The notes below the pieces were generated by a model that had not been told where the DNA came from, ran no database searches, and saw only the letters and a program-made list of their open reading frames with translations. The position numbers and the translations under genes were made by a program. Shown here piece by piece: positions 41,853 through 50,358 of a stretch of DNA of 64,000 nucleotides (its first letter is position 1; every line of letters starts with the position of its first letter). Location: assembly GCF_040253635.1 (NCBI RefSeq), contig NZ_JBEJGX010000002.1, positions 124,001-188,000 of the forward strand. The letters are read 5' to 3'. This stretch comes from Streptomyces sp. Edi2. Its GTDB lineage: Bacteria > Actinomycetota > Actinomycetes > Streptomycetales > Streptomycetaceae.

Positions 41853-43106
41853 TCAGGCCGGCACGGCCGTCACGGGGTGGGGTGCGGCGGGCTCCGGTCC
41901 GGTGAAGCGGCGGGAGTAGTCGCCCTTGGCCAGGCCCAGGGCGGTCTCGGCCAGCCGCAGCAGCTGGATGTCGGAGGTACCGGCGGGCGCGTAGATGTGG
42001 TGCGCGTCGCGCAGGTATCGCTCCATGGGGCGGTCGGTGTGCAGTCCCGCGGCCGCGTGGATCTCCATCGCGGTGCGCGCGGAGTCCAGCGCGTATTCCG
42101 TGTTGACGTACTTGGCATTCATCAACTCGGCGTCGCACGAGGGGAGGTCGGTGCGCTTCTCGGGGTCGTCGTCCTCGGGCCGGTGGCGGTCGAGGAGGCT
42201 CGCCGCGTGGTAGGCAGTGAGCCGGGCTGTCATCAGCCGCGACTGGATCTGGCCGAGCTTGGCCCGGACGGTCGGCAACTCGTGCAGGGGCTTGCCGTAG
42301 CGGATGCGCTCGTGGCAGAAGGCCGTGGTGGTCTCCAGGATCGCTTCGTGTATGCCCAAGGCCACGGCGGTCAGATTGGGTCGGCCGTACAGGATGCTGG
42401 AGGAGTAGGCGACGTCCCGGCCGTCGCCCTCGGCGCCGAGCCGGTTGGCGGCGGGAATGCGGCAGTTGTCGAAGACCAGCTCGCCGAAGGAGAAGCCGTG
42501 CAAGCCGAGGGTCTCCTGGTGCGGGGAGCATGTCAGTCCGGTCCGGTCGGACTCGACGAGGAAGGCGGTCAGCCCCCGGGAGCCCTCACCAGTACGGGCG
42601 ACGACGCCGTGGAGGTGACCGATGTGGGAGTTGCCGACGTACATTTTGGCGCCGTTGAGGACGTAGTCGTCGCCGTCGCGCTCGGCGGTCATCTGCATGC
42701 CGAGTACGTGACTTCCGGAGACCTCCTCGGTCACCGCGATCGTGGGCAGGCACGTTCCGGCGGCGATTTGCGGCAGCCAGACGCGCCTCTGCTCGGCGGT
42801 CCCGAAATGCATGATCTTCGCTGTGCCGAGCTGAGACGCCTGCACCATCGCGCCCATCGCGGCGCTGATTCGGGAGAGTTCCGTGATGATGACGGTCTTG
42901 GCGAGGTGGCCGACGGCCATCCCGCCGTACTCCGAGCCGATTGTGGCGCCGATCCAACCGCGCCGGGCGATCTGCCCGGCCAGCTTGTGCTCGATGCGGT
43001 GGCTGGTCTCCATGTCGGCTACGCGGGGCGCGACGGCGGTCTCCGCAAATGTGCGTACCTCGTGACGGAGCTGCAGGTGGCTAGCGGTCAGGAACGAGTC
43101 GGACAC
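41853..43106 (-). CDS. Acyl-CoA dehydrogenase-like flavoprotein
   Basis: A 417-residue protein with the acyl-CoA dehydrogenase fold: IAVTEEVSGSH (FAD-binding), a beta-domain with YVLNGAKMYVGN, and a C-terminal helical domain with IRYGKPL. The usual IYEGTSEIQ segment with the catalytic Glu reads IYAPAGTSDIQ here, so the base is missing or elsewhere. It may oxidise a different kind of substrate, such as a carrier-bound acyl group, or be non-catalytic. A GTG start has GGAG upstream. It lies between the P450 and GAF genes. Confidence 0.85.
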   Translation of the reverse strand: MSDSFLTASHLQLRHEVRTFAETAVAPRVADMETSHRIEHKLAGQIARRGWIGATIGSEYGGMAVGHLAKTVIITELSRISAAMGAMVQASQLGTAKIMHFGTAEQRRVWLPQIAAGTCLPTIAVTEEVSGSHVLGMQMTAERDGDDYVLNGAKMYVGNSHIGHLHGVVARTGEGSRGLTAFLVESDRTGLTCSPHQETLGLHGFSFGELVFDNCRIPAANRLGAEGDGRDVAYSSSILYGRPNLTAVALGIHEAILETTTAFCHERIRYGKPLHELPTVRAKLGQIQSRLMTARLTAYHAASLLDRHRPEDDDPEKRTDLPSCDAELMNAKYVNTEYALDSARTAMEIHAAAGLHTDRPMERYLRDAHHIYAPAGTSDIQLLRLAETALGLAKGDYSRRFTGPEPAAPHPVTAVPA

Positions 43107-43159
43107 TGGATTCCCCTCCCATGGGACACCCGGACCGGGTGTCGGCGGCGAAGCGGTGA

Positions 43160-43699
43160 CTACGGAAGACGTATGCCGGCGCGCTCATACACGAGGCGCT
43201 GCACGCGGTCGCGGTACCGCTTGATCAGAGCGAGGGAGGCCTGGCCGGTGGACTGGTCCTTGACCTCCAGCCCGACGAAGCACACGGTGCCGAAGACGTC
43301 GCCGCCAGTGCCGTCGGGGTCATGGATGAGGGGGGCTCCGGCGTAGGTCTCGATGCCGAGGTGGTCCACGACTGGGTTCACCGAGAAGCGCGGCTTGGCG
43401 TAGACGTTGGGCAGGACAAGGGCCGTGGTGCGGCGGGCGACCTCGGGGCAGTAGCCCCAGTCCGGGGCCATCGATCGCTCCACCTGCGGCAGTCCGTTGC
43501 TCGGGGGAGAGGACAGCCCGACGAATTCCTGTCGGCCGGTGGCCGGGTCAAACGCGTTGACGATGGCGTACGGAACGCCGGCTGCGGCCGCCAGCTCGGT
43601 TGCGATCGCGTCCAGCTGCGGGTCGACGCGGTCCAGGCCGAGGCGCTGCAGCAGTTGGGAACGGGCATCGGCGGCGGGGGTGTGGCGTGCGGGGATCAT
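43160..43699 (-). CDS. GAF-domain protein
   Basis: A 179-residue single GAF domain (residues about 25-165): ATELAAAAGVPYAIVNAF at the start, then LPNVYAKPRF and IETYAGAPLIHD. GAF domains bind small ligands or tetrapyrroles. Its ATG overlaps the stop of the GTPase gene. It probably serves as a ligand-sensing part of the conservon. Confidence 0.8.
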   Translation of the reverse strand: MIPARHTPAADARSQLLQRLGLDRVDPQLDAIATELAAAAGVPYAIVNAFDPATGRQEFVGLSSPPSNGLPQVERSMAPDWGYCPEVARRTTALVLPNVYAKPRFSVNPVVDHLGIETYAGAPLIHDPDGTGGDVFGTVCFVGLEVKDQSTGQASLALIKRYRDRVQRLVYERAGIRLP

Positions 43700-44322
43700 G
43701 GGCGGGCTCCGGGGGTGACGATCGGGGAGGCGGGGAGGCGGAACAGGGCGTGGCGGACGAGGTCGGTGAGGGCGTCGAGAACGGACTGCCGGTCGCGGAC
43801 GTCACACGCGATGACCGGGACGCTGGCTTCCAGGCGTAGGGCATCGCGGACCTCGTCGAGCAGGTAGCGCGGGGCGTGGTCGAAGAGGTTCACCGCGACG
43901 AGAAAGGGCAGCTTCTGTGCCTCGAAGTAGGCCACGACATCGAAGGCGTCCTCCAAACGGCGGGTGTCGACCAGCACAACGGCGCCGGCCGCCCGGTAGG
44001 AGAGGTCGTCCCAGATGTTGCTGAAGCGGTTCTGTCCAGGGGTGCCGAAGAGCATCAGCACGATGCCGTGTTCCGGATCCCCGGTGGGGAGGGTGATCCT
44101 GCCGAAGTCCATGGCCACAGTCGTGGTCGTCTTGGACTCCACCCCCGCCAGGACGTCGATGCCCTCGCTGGCCTGGGTCATGACGGCTTCGGTGAGCAGA
44201 GGCCGGACCTCCGTGACCGCGCTGACCAGGGTCGTCTTACCGGTGCCGAAGGCCCCGGACACCACGATCTTGACCTTGCGCAGGCGCGGAGGCGACGGCT
44301 CAGAGGGCGCGTAAACCGACAA
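43696..44322 (-). CDS. cvnD: Conservon GTPase CvnD
   Basis: A 208-residue Ras-like GTPase of the CvnD/MglA-like group. P-loop GAFGTGKTTL, switch II FGTPGQNRF and specificity NLFD are present. The likely start is TTG at 44322 with GGAG 7 bases upstream, 23 bases inside cvnC. In conservons, CvnA to CvnD form a membrane-linked heterocomplex analogous to a G-protein-coupled system. Confidence 0.9.
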   Translation of the reverse strand: MSVYAPSEPSPPRLRKVKIVVSGAFGTGKTTLVSAVTEVRPLLTEAVMTQASEGIDVLAGVESKTTTTVAMDFGRITLPTGDPEHGIVLMLFGTPGQNRFSNIWDDLSYRAAGAVVLVDTRRLEDAFDVVAYFEAQKLPFLVAVNLFDHAPRYLLDEVRDALRLEASVPVIACDVRDRQSVLDALTDLVRHALFRLPASPIVTPGARP

Positions 44323-44656
44323 GGACCTTCTCCAGGAGTTCTCGGTCGGGGCCGTCGTCGCTCTCAGCGATGGCCAGGGCATGGAGGTGGAGCAGATCGG
44401 CGGCGAGAATCTTGGCCACCTGTACGGGCTGACCCAGATGGAATGCGATCTCGGCGACCGCCTGGGGAGTCGCGCACAGCCACCGGATCCGCTCGCCCTC
44501 CGGCCCGAGGTCGACCTCGGCAGGCGTCGGCCGGGCGGCCAGCAGCGTGTCCAGCTGCAGCTCGTATGCGGGACGGGTGCGCCCGCCGGTGAGCGTGTAG
44601 GGCCGTAGTCGCTGCCGGCTCGCAGGGACGGCAGTTCCCTGGTCGGGGACAGCCAC
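44300..44656 (-). CDS. cvnC: Conservon protein CvnC (DUF742)
   Basis: A 118-residue DUF742 protein with RPYTLTGGRTRPAYELQLDT at the N-terminus and EIAFHLGQPVQVAKILAADL further on, which are typical of CvnC. The GTG at 44656 lies one base after the cvnB stop, consistent with coupled translation. DUF742 domains are winged-helix-like and are thought to bridge CvnB and CvnD. Confidence 0.88.
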   Translation of the reverse strand: MAVPDQGTAVPASRQRLRPYTLTGGRTRPAYELQLDTLLAARPTPAEVDLGPEGERIRWLCATPQAVAEIAFHLGQPVQVAKILAADLLHLHALAIAESDDGPDRELLEKVLVGLRAL

Positions 44657-44657
44657 G

Positions 44658-45116
44658 TCACTGGGCCGGCCGGGTTGCCGCGGGGCCGGTAGCGAGCGGG
44701 GCGCTGCGGACTGGGTCGAGCAGATGCGCATACATCTGCTCGATCCACTGCCGCATCTCGTAGCCGACCGCGCCCACGTCGGCCGTTGCGGTGGTCCGCA
44801 CCGCCAGCAGCGCACCGCTCATGTGCGGGACGGTGTGCGGGCCGTCCGCCCGCATGATGAACAGCGTGCCGGAGTCATGCTCGATGGCCGTCTGCTGCAC
44901 CTGGCCCGGCGCGCCGTGGAAGACCCCGCTCGACAAGGAGGCGAGCCCGCTGACCCCCGCGGCGAGTCGGTCCGCGTCCTTGTCCGAGAGTCCTGCGCGT
45001 TCCTTCGCGAGACCGTCGGAGGTGACGAGGACGGCCACCTCTACGCCGGGGACGCGGCTGACGAAGTCCGCCAGGAGTTGGCCCAGAGCGCTCAACTCGG
45101 TGGTGTGCTGTGACAT
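44658..45116 (-). CDS. cvnB: Conservon roadblock/LC7 protein CvnB
   Basis: A 152-residue roadblock/LC7 domain protein. LGQLLADFVSRVPGVEVAVLV and SDGLAKERAG with ADRLAAGVSGLASL are diagnostic, and the C-terminal 40 residues form a helix-rich tail. GGAG lies before the ATG. Roadblock proteins regulate small GTPases, here CvnD. Confidence 0.9.
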   Translation of the reverse strand: MSQHTTELSALGQLLADFVSRVPGVEVAVLVTSDGLAKERAGLSDKDADRLAAGVSGLASLSSGVFHGAPGQVQQTAIEHDSGTLFIMRADGPHTVPHMSGALLAVRTTATADVGAVGYEMRQWIEQMYAHLLDPVRSAPLATGPAATRPAQ

Positions 45117-45147
45117 GGAGATTCTCCAGATGAGGGGGAGGGCGAGG

Positions 45148-46650
45148 TCACTCGCCGGGGAAGGTGCGGGGTGCCGCCTGCTGCGCCCCCGCGCGGAAGT
45201 TCGCAAAGAGTCCGGGTGTGGGGCCTCTGGTGGCCACCGGTGCAGGGGCGGACCGGGCGTCTCTCGGTGAGGCCGTGTCAGGGCGCCGCGGCAGGGGGGC
45301 GCGCCCCGCCGTGGGGGCCTCGGCAGCATGTCGGCGCTCGTCCGCTTCCATCGCCAACGGATGCGCAGCCACCACGGGATGAGCCGCTCCGGCACGACTC
45401 TGGTGCACTTCGAGGCCGGGGCGCAGGTGCTGGGGCGTTGAGGCCTCCGCCGGCGCGGTCTCGTGCTGGTGCACAGGCAGGGGGGCGGTCATCAGGGCGG
45501 TGTTGGGTATGAACGCGAAGGCGCTCACTCCGGGCCCATCATTGTTCGCCTGCAATTGCACGTTGATCCCGCAGCGTTGGGCGAGCTGTCCGGTGACTAC
45601 CAGACCGATGCGTCCGGCTCGAAGGTAGGCGTGGACGTCTACCAGGTGCGGGGCGGCCAACTGCTGGTTCAGTTGTTGTAGTTGCGGAGGCCCCATAGAC
45701 AGGCCGCGGTCCCGGACGGCGATCACCAGACCGCCTTGCTGCTCTGTCCCGGAAAGGTGCACCTCGGTCCGGGAGTCGGAGAAGCGGGTCGCGTTCTCCA
45801 GCAGTTCGGCAAGGAGGTGGACGATGCTGAGGCCCAGGTGCCCGGGGAAGGCGAGCTTGTCGGACGGGCGCCCGACGATCCGAACCCGGTCGTAAAACTC
45901 GATCTCCTCCAGTGCGTGCCGCATAGCGGTGATCACCGGCAGGGGCTCGCGTGTTCGACCCGCGAGACCTTGCCCACCCAGGATCGCAATGTTGTCCGTC
46001 GACCTGCGCAACTGGGTCACCAGATTGTCGATGCGGAAGAGGCTGTTGAGCGTGTCGGGATCCTCGATGCTGTTCTCTGCCTTATCGAGGGCCTCCACAG
46101 TCCGGCTGACCAGCGCGTTCTGCCGTTGCGCGATAGTCCGGAGCAGATCTGTCTGGGCGCGCTCCCCTACCGCGTTCTGCTGCTGGAGCTGCGCCGCCCG
46201 GACGATGGCCTGGTCCACCTCGGCCCGCGCGAGGAACAGCAGCTGTTCCGCGGCGTAAACGGGATCTGCGCTGAGCGAGCCCGTGAACTCCGGTGCGGCC
46301 GCCGCACCGGCGCCGACACCCCCCTCCACCCGCTCCACGGCTTCCTTGATCGCCGTGCGCAGATCGTCCACGCCGCTCACCAGGTTCTCCAGGTGACCGT
46401 CTACGTCTCTCAGTGCGGCATCGGCACGGCGAATGCCGTACAGGGTGAGCCCGAGCCAGGCCGCGGCGGCACTGGGCGCCGCCACGGAGAGGGGGATCTG
46501 CGCGGCCTGATTCGCTGCCCAAGCGGCGGTCGCCGCGATGCCGGTTCCCAGCATCGGCCGCAAGGCGATCCCACGCAGCGAAGCCTGGCTCAGCGGTGCC
46601 GATCCGGACTCCCGCCGGCGGAGTCGAGTCGGGCGGCGGTGCTCAGACAT
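45148..46650 (-). CDS. cvnA: Conservon sensor-kinase-like protein CvnA
   Basis: A 500-residue protein with two short N-terminal membrane segments (around residues 25-75), a helical middle, and a HATPase_c domain with N-box LAELLENATRF, G1 VIAVRDRGLSM and G2 GLVVTGQLAQRCG. The C-terminal 110 residues are disordered and Pro/Arg-rich. The extracytoplasmic sensor loop found in larger CvnA proteins is absent. GAGGAAA precedes the ATG. It is the sensor at the head of the conservon. Confidence 0.88.
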   Translation of the reverse strand: MSEHRRPTRLRRRESGSAPLSQASLRGIALRPMLGTGIAATAAWAANQAAQIPLSVAAPSAAAAWLGLTLYGIRRADAALRDVDGHLENLVSGVDDLRTAIKEAVERVEGGVGAGAAAAPEFTGSLSADPVYAAEQLLFLARAEVDQAIVRAAQLQQQNAVGERAQTDLLRTIAQRQNALVSRTVEALDKAENSIEDPDTLNSLFRIDNLVTQLRRSTDNIAILGGQGLAGRTREPLPVITAMRHALEEIEFYDRVRIVGRPSDKLAFPGHLGLSIVHLLAELLENATRFSDSRTEVHLSGTEQQGGLVIAVRDRGLSMGPPQLQQLNQQLAAPHLVDVHAYLRAGRIGLVVTGQLAQRCGINVQLQANNDGPGVSAFAFIPNTALMTAPLPVHQHETAPAEASTPQHLRPGLEVHQSRAGAAHPVVAAHPLAMEADERRHAAEAPTAGRAPLPRRPDTASPRDARSAPAPVATRGPTPGLFANFRAGAQQAAPRTFPGE

Positions 46651-47140
46651 GCGTTTCCTCACGGTGACTGGCCCATCGGGCATCGGCGGGCGGGAGGGGT
46701 ATGGGGTGGACGGACAGTGCCCGACTGCGGAGCCGCCGAGGCTCCGCACTGTCGGCGCGGACATGGGCGAGCAGCTCTTGGACGCTCTCGGCGGCCATCA
46801 CCAGGTGGATCCGCGATTCCATATAGCCGGGCGGCCAGGGCGGCCTCGCCAGTTGGCGTGCCCGGCCGAGTCCCGCAGACGTCTGCGAATCCGTGCCGAT
46901 CGCCCGGACAAGGTCCTGCAGGTGGGAGGAGAACCGAACGAGGAGCTGATCGACGTCGGTCTGCCCCACAGGGAGTAGCGCGTCATCGCCCAGTACCAGA
47001 TGGACGTCCCGCTCGGCGCTGACGGCAAACGAGCTGGCCTCCAGGGGAAGTCGCTTGCCTGCCGTGCGCGGCCCCCACCACAGGCACGGAGCCACCACGG
47101 CACGTCGAACGCGCCGAGGGGACAAGACGGTGCGGATCAT
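46643..47140 (-). CDS. Hypothetical protein ahead of the conservon (165 aa)
   Basis: A 165-residue protein overlapping cvnA by 8 bases, with GGAG 5 bases before its ATG. The central part (DVDQLLVRFSSHLQDLVRAI) and later YMESRIHLVMAAESVQELL are helical and resemble the small DUF6415-type proteins of Streptomyces, though I am not sure. It is the first gene after the GTGGCCAC-containing intergenic region. Confidence 0.5.
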   Translation of the reverse strand: MIRTVLSPRRVRRAVVAPCLWWGPRTAGKRLPLEASSFAVSAERDVHLVLGDDALLPVGQTDVDQLLVRFSSHLQDLVRAIGTDSQTSAGLGRARQLARPPWPPGYMESRIHLVMAAESVQELLAHVRADSAEPRRLRSRALSVHPIPLPPADARWASHREETHV

Positions 47141-47220
47141 CGGAACTCCGGAGGGGATGGGGTGCGAATGCGGATGGGGAACTCATCCGGAACTAAGCGT
47201 GATCGCCTTGTCGCGGCAGC

Positions 47221-47252
47221 GGTACGCCAAAGCGTGGCCACCTCGTGGCCAT
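47221..47252. promoter_or_regulatory. Two-box GTGGCCAC site A
   Basis: GTGGCCAC at 47234 and GTGGCCAT at 47245, 11 bases apart, with GGTACGCCAAA at 47221-47231. It lies about 80 bases upstream of the leftward conservon operon. Read in that gene's direction it matches site B. Confidence 0.6.
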
Positions 47253-47360
47253 GTCGGAGGCGCCCGGCGGTCAGCCTTGGCGCTCTCGTCGCTCTCCTGC
47301 CGGGTGTAAATGGGGTGGAACCCGCCCATTGTTAAGGGCTTCTCGCGGTGCACGCGGCGC

Positions 47361-47379
47361 GTGGCCATCTCGTGGCCAC
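47361..47379. promoter_or_regulatory. Two-box GTGGCCAC site C
   Basis: GTGGCCAT at 47361 and GTGGCCAC at 47372, again 11 bases apart, without the GGTACGCCAAA flank. Confidence 0.5.
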
Positions 47380-47831
47380 CTTCACGGAACTGCTTGACAG
47401 TGCCGGGGTGAACTGCTCTAACAGTCGGGCTATTTGTGGTATTTGATCCACATTCCGTCCTTGGCCGAGCACCGATTTTGAGGCGTCAAGGCGCCCGGAG
47501 TGTGCTGGGCAATGACCGCGAGCGTGGTCTGCGGGGGTGATTCAGGAGCATTTGCGGCGTCGAGCGTGAAGTGCTTGCGGTGAGCGCCGTCGAGGTTGCC
47601 ACCGGTCTCGACCGGGCATCCGATCGAACGCCACGAGAGGGCCAAAATGCTGAACTCGTCCCCCGGACGGCTGATCGGGATTCCGTCACCGGGAAGGAGT
47701 CGGGCCGCGTTATGGCAGGTCCAGCGCTCATGGGGGACGAGCGGGCGTGAGGAGGCTGTCCTTTCCGCAATGCGAGCGGACGGGGCGGTTCGGCTCCCGC
47801 AGGCGCCACGATGTTGATCGGCCCAGGCGAG
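47380..47831. other. Intergenic stretch without a supported gene
   Basis: About 450 bases between sites C and B. It contains short open frames without ribosome sites. I see no gene. Confidence 0.5.
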
Positions 47832-47863
47832 ATGGCCACAACGTGGCCAAGGTTTGGCGTACC
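47832..47863. promoter_or_regulatory. Two-box GTGGCCAC site B
   Basis: ATGGCCAC at 47832 and GTGGCCAA at 47843, 11 bases apart, followed by TTTGGCGTACC. It is site A in inverted orientation, about 90 bases upstream of the rightward ATPase gene. Confidence 0.6.
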
Positions 47864-47949
47864 GGTGCCACAGTCCGTCGGCCAGGGTTGGTGATGGGTC
47901 GGATTTCCGGCCCGCGCCACAAGGCGTCTCGAAACGCAGGGAGACGAAG

Positions 47950-48429
47950 GTGCCGCCGACAGCTGCCGATCTGATCCGGGAACTGCCCTTGGGGCCCCTG
48001 GTCGACCACCACGTCTTCGCGCTCGCCGCCGAGGAGGAACCGCTGACTTGGGCCCGTGTGACGGTCCGCAGGCTGCTCAAAGACCGAGCCGGTCAGACAT
48101 GGATCGACGACACCGTGCTCGTCGCCACCGAACTGCTGACCAACGCAATCCGACACGCGGGCGGGCCTGTATCCCTGACCCTCGACCTCTATGAGAAGGG
48201 CGTCACCGTGGGCGTCGCTGACCGCGGACGGGACACCACTGTCATTCCGAACGCACCCGTCAATTTCCTGGCCGGCCTGCAGGGCGACGCGGCCGGGGTA
48301 GAGGACCTGCCAGAGGGCGGCCGAGGTCTGCACCTGGTCTCCGCCTTCGCCACCGGCTGGGGCGTCGAGCCCGCCAGCGAGGGCAAGGTCGTGACTGCCG
48401 CCTTCTGCCTGGCGGGGAGCGCCGCGTGA
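47950..48429 (+). CDS. RsbW-like ATP-binding protein
   Basis: A 159-residue HATPase_c protein of the anti-sigma-factor kinase type. N-box VATELLTNAIRHAGG is near residues 57-71, G1 VGVADRGRD near 91-99, and GGRGLHLVSAFATGWGV near 120-136. A GTG start has GGGAG 6 bases upstream. It is coupled to the aldo/keto reductase by a GTGA overlap. Such proteins inhibit sigma factors or act as phospho-switches in Streptomyces. Confidence 0.88.
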   Translation: MPPTAADLIRELPLGPLVDHHVFALAAEEEPLTWARVTVRRLLKDRAGQTWIDDTVLVATELLTNAIRHAGGPVSLTLDLYEKGVTVGVADRGRDTTVIPNAPVNFLAGLQGDAAGVEDLPEGGRGLHLVSAFATGWGVEPASEGKVVTAAFCLAGSAA

Positions 48430-49481
48430 CCCCTCACGATCTCGGAGTCCGGCACTTGTGCCGCGGGATCATCACCCACCCGCTCGGGCTCCACTGCGAC
48501 GTCTCCACCAGCAACGTCCCACCGGACGGATCGCCGAGGGTCAGCCGAATCCTCAACGGACTGCACCGTGCCGTCGCGCAGCAGGCAACCTTCTTCGACA
48601 CCTCCGACTCCTACGGCTACGGGCACTCTGAACGGGTCATCGGCCACTTCGTACGCGAGAACCCGGACCTGCCCCTCCAACTGAGCAGCAAGGTCGGCCA
48701 GATACGCGGCAGTGCAGAGCACGCGTACGCGGGCCGGCACATTCATCACCAGCTCGAGCAGACCCTGGAGAACCTGTACGCCGAGGAGCTCCACCTCTAT
48801 ACGCTGGACAGCTTCGATTTCGGCCCCGGGGATCGCTACCTGGGCAATGCCATTGAGTCCATGCGCACGCTCCGGGAAGTGGGAGCGATCAGGGCGATCG
48901 GGATGCGCGGGCCGTTCACGCACTACGCGGCTTCCGCCGAGGAGTGGGCCGCTCAGGCCGAGCGATTCTTGTATCTGTTCCGGCTGATAAAGCCGGACGT
49001 GGTCTGGACCCGGTTCAACGCGTTCACCCCCGCTGTGTCCCTCGAAGGGCAGGACCTGTTCACCTTCACGGCGCGGCACGGAGTCGGCCTGGTGCTGGCG
49101 GCTCCCCTGGCCCACGGCGTACTCGCGGGAAGCGGCGCGGGGGGAGCCGCGTCGCCCGCACCGGTCTCTGCGCAACGTGCCGGTCGGATGTCTTCGCTCA
49201 GGGATCGCGTCGATGAACAACTGCACGACCTGCATCGTCACTTCGGCGACGCGCCCGGCACCCTGACGCGGCTTGCTCTTCGCTCGTGCCTGCAGCGCGG
49301 CGATCAATGCGTGGTCGTCGTCGGCTTCAGCACCGCGGAACAGGTGGAGCAGAACTACAGCTGCCTCGGAGATCCGCTCACCGCGACAGAGCTCCGCATC
49401 GTCGACGACGTCTACGCCGGCCTCCGCGCTCAGGTCCAGGAGACGGCACCCCGCGAACCCGTCAGGGAACTCCAACCATGA
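48426..49481 (+). CDS. Aldo/keto reductase with altered catalytic His
   Basis: A 351-residue AKR-fold protein. The Asp and Tyr lie in FFDTSDSYGYGHSE, and the Lys in LSSKVG. The segment that usually carries the catalytic His (YxLHxxD) reads HLYTLDSFDF, so Asp may replace His. The C-terminal NADP-binding part has VVVVGFSTAEQVEQN. It is coupled to the RsbW-like gene and to the following gene. It may still be a reductase with changed chemistry. Confidence 0.85.
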   Translation: MTPHDLGVRHLCRGIITHPLGLHCDVSTSNVPPDGSPRVSRILNGLHRAVAQQATFFDTSDSYGYGHSERVIGHFVRENPDLPLQLSSKVGQIRGSAEHAYAGRHIHHQLEQTLENLYAEELHLYTLDSFDFGPGDRYLGNAIESMRTLREVGAIRAIGMRGPFTHYAASAEEWAAQAERFLYLFRLIKPDVVWTRFNAFTPAVSLEGQDLFTFTARHGVGLVLAAPLAHGVLAGSGAGGAASPAPVSAQRAGRMSSLRDRVDEQLHDLHRHFGDAPGTLTRLALRSCLQRGDQCVVVVGFSTAEQVEQNYSCLGDPLTATELRIVDDVYAGLRAQVQETAPREPVRELQP

Positions 49482-49951
49482 ACACCGGACTTCCGTCCCG
49501 CGCCGCAGCATCGCTCCCCGCGTGCGCAGACCACCACGCGCGACCGACCCGGCCTGCGAGCGGGTGCCGGTACACAGACCTGACCGATCCGCGAGAGACA
49601 GGACCCGCCATGGACGAAGTGCCGGAGCAGAAGCGCTGGATAAGCCTGGGGCTGCTGTTCGGAGGGCACACCCCGCCCACCGAGGCCATGCCGCTCACCT
49701 TTCCGGCGAGCAGCCCGCCGGTTCCGCCCGAGGCGCCCGCCCCGTACACCACCGAGGAACTCGAGGACGAAGAGACGATGCGCGCCGCGGGCTACGCGCC
49801 GAAGGTCCGGTTCCCCGGCGCCCGCTCCATGCCCTGGCCCAGCGAGTGCATCACCTGCGGCCAACCCCGCAGGCCCTCGCTCCAGGACGTCGAGCGGGGA
49901 ATGAGGTGCCAGCACGTCTGGGGGCGCAACTCCCCTACGTTCCGCCGATGA
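49478..49951 (+). CDS. Hypothetical protein (157 aa)
   Basis: A 157-residue protein with no known family. A Pro-rich middle is followed by ECITCGQPRRP and RCQHVWG, which may form a small zinc site. Its start lies in the AKR stop and its stop in the next start, so it is part of a four-gene translationally coupled operon. An internal ATG exists near 49610. Confidence 0.5.
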   Translation: MNTGLPSRAAASLPACADHHARPTRPASGCRYTDLTDPRETGPAMDEVPEQKRWISLGLLFGGHTPPTEAMPLTFPASSPPVPPEAPAPYTTEELEDEETMRAAGYAPKVRFPGARSMPWPSECITCGQPRRPSLQDVERGMRCQHVWGRNSPTFRR

Positions 49952-50358
49952 GGCGGGCCCAAGTACCCGAGCGGCATGAAGTCTTCGCATGCAAGTTGTG
50001 CCCGTGCAAGGGGACCAACCAGCAGATTCGCGGTGTCGGCGCGCGGATGGAGGCGTACCGCGTGTGCAGTTCGTGCGACTTCTGGCTGACGTGCTTGGGC
50101 TACTTGATGCTCGGCGACCAGGATCCCGACGGGCGTCGCGTGCTGAGGATCGACGGCCGCCACTACCTGACGTGGAGCGAGGGGCAGGGTTTCCCGCCCG
50201 AGATCGGATACGCCGGGGTCGAGGAGTGGCACTACATCCTGCTGAACGACCCGCAGGGCACCGTGTACGCGACCCATCGGGTCTGGCTCATGGGCACCAT
50301 CCCAGGTGCCTTCCGAGACCGAATGCCCGATAACGCCGCTTTCGCACCAGCACCCTAG
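49948..50358 (+). CDS. Hypothetical Cys-rich protein (136 aa)
   Basis: A 136-residue protein with two Cys pairs near the start (CKLCPCKG, then CSSCDFWLTC) that suggest a zinc ribbon, followed by ITGRHYLTW-like and EEWHYILLNDPQG segments. It ends by overlapping the convergent deaminase gene by 4 bases. It may bind nucleic acid, but this is a guess. Confidence 0.5.
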   Translation: MRRAQVPERHEVFACKLCPCKGTNQQIRGVGARMEAYRVCSSCDFWLTCLGYLMLGDQDPDGRRVLRIDGRHYLTWSEGQGFPPEIGYAGVEEWHYILLNDPQGTVYATHRVWLMGTIPGAFRDRMPDNAAFAPAP

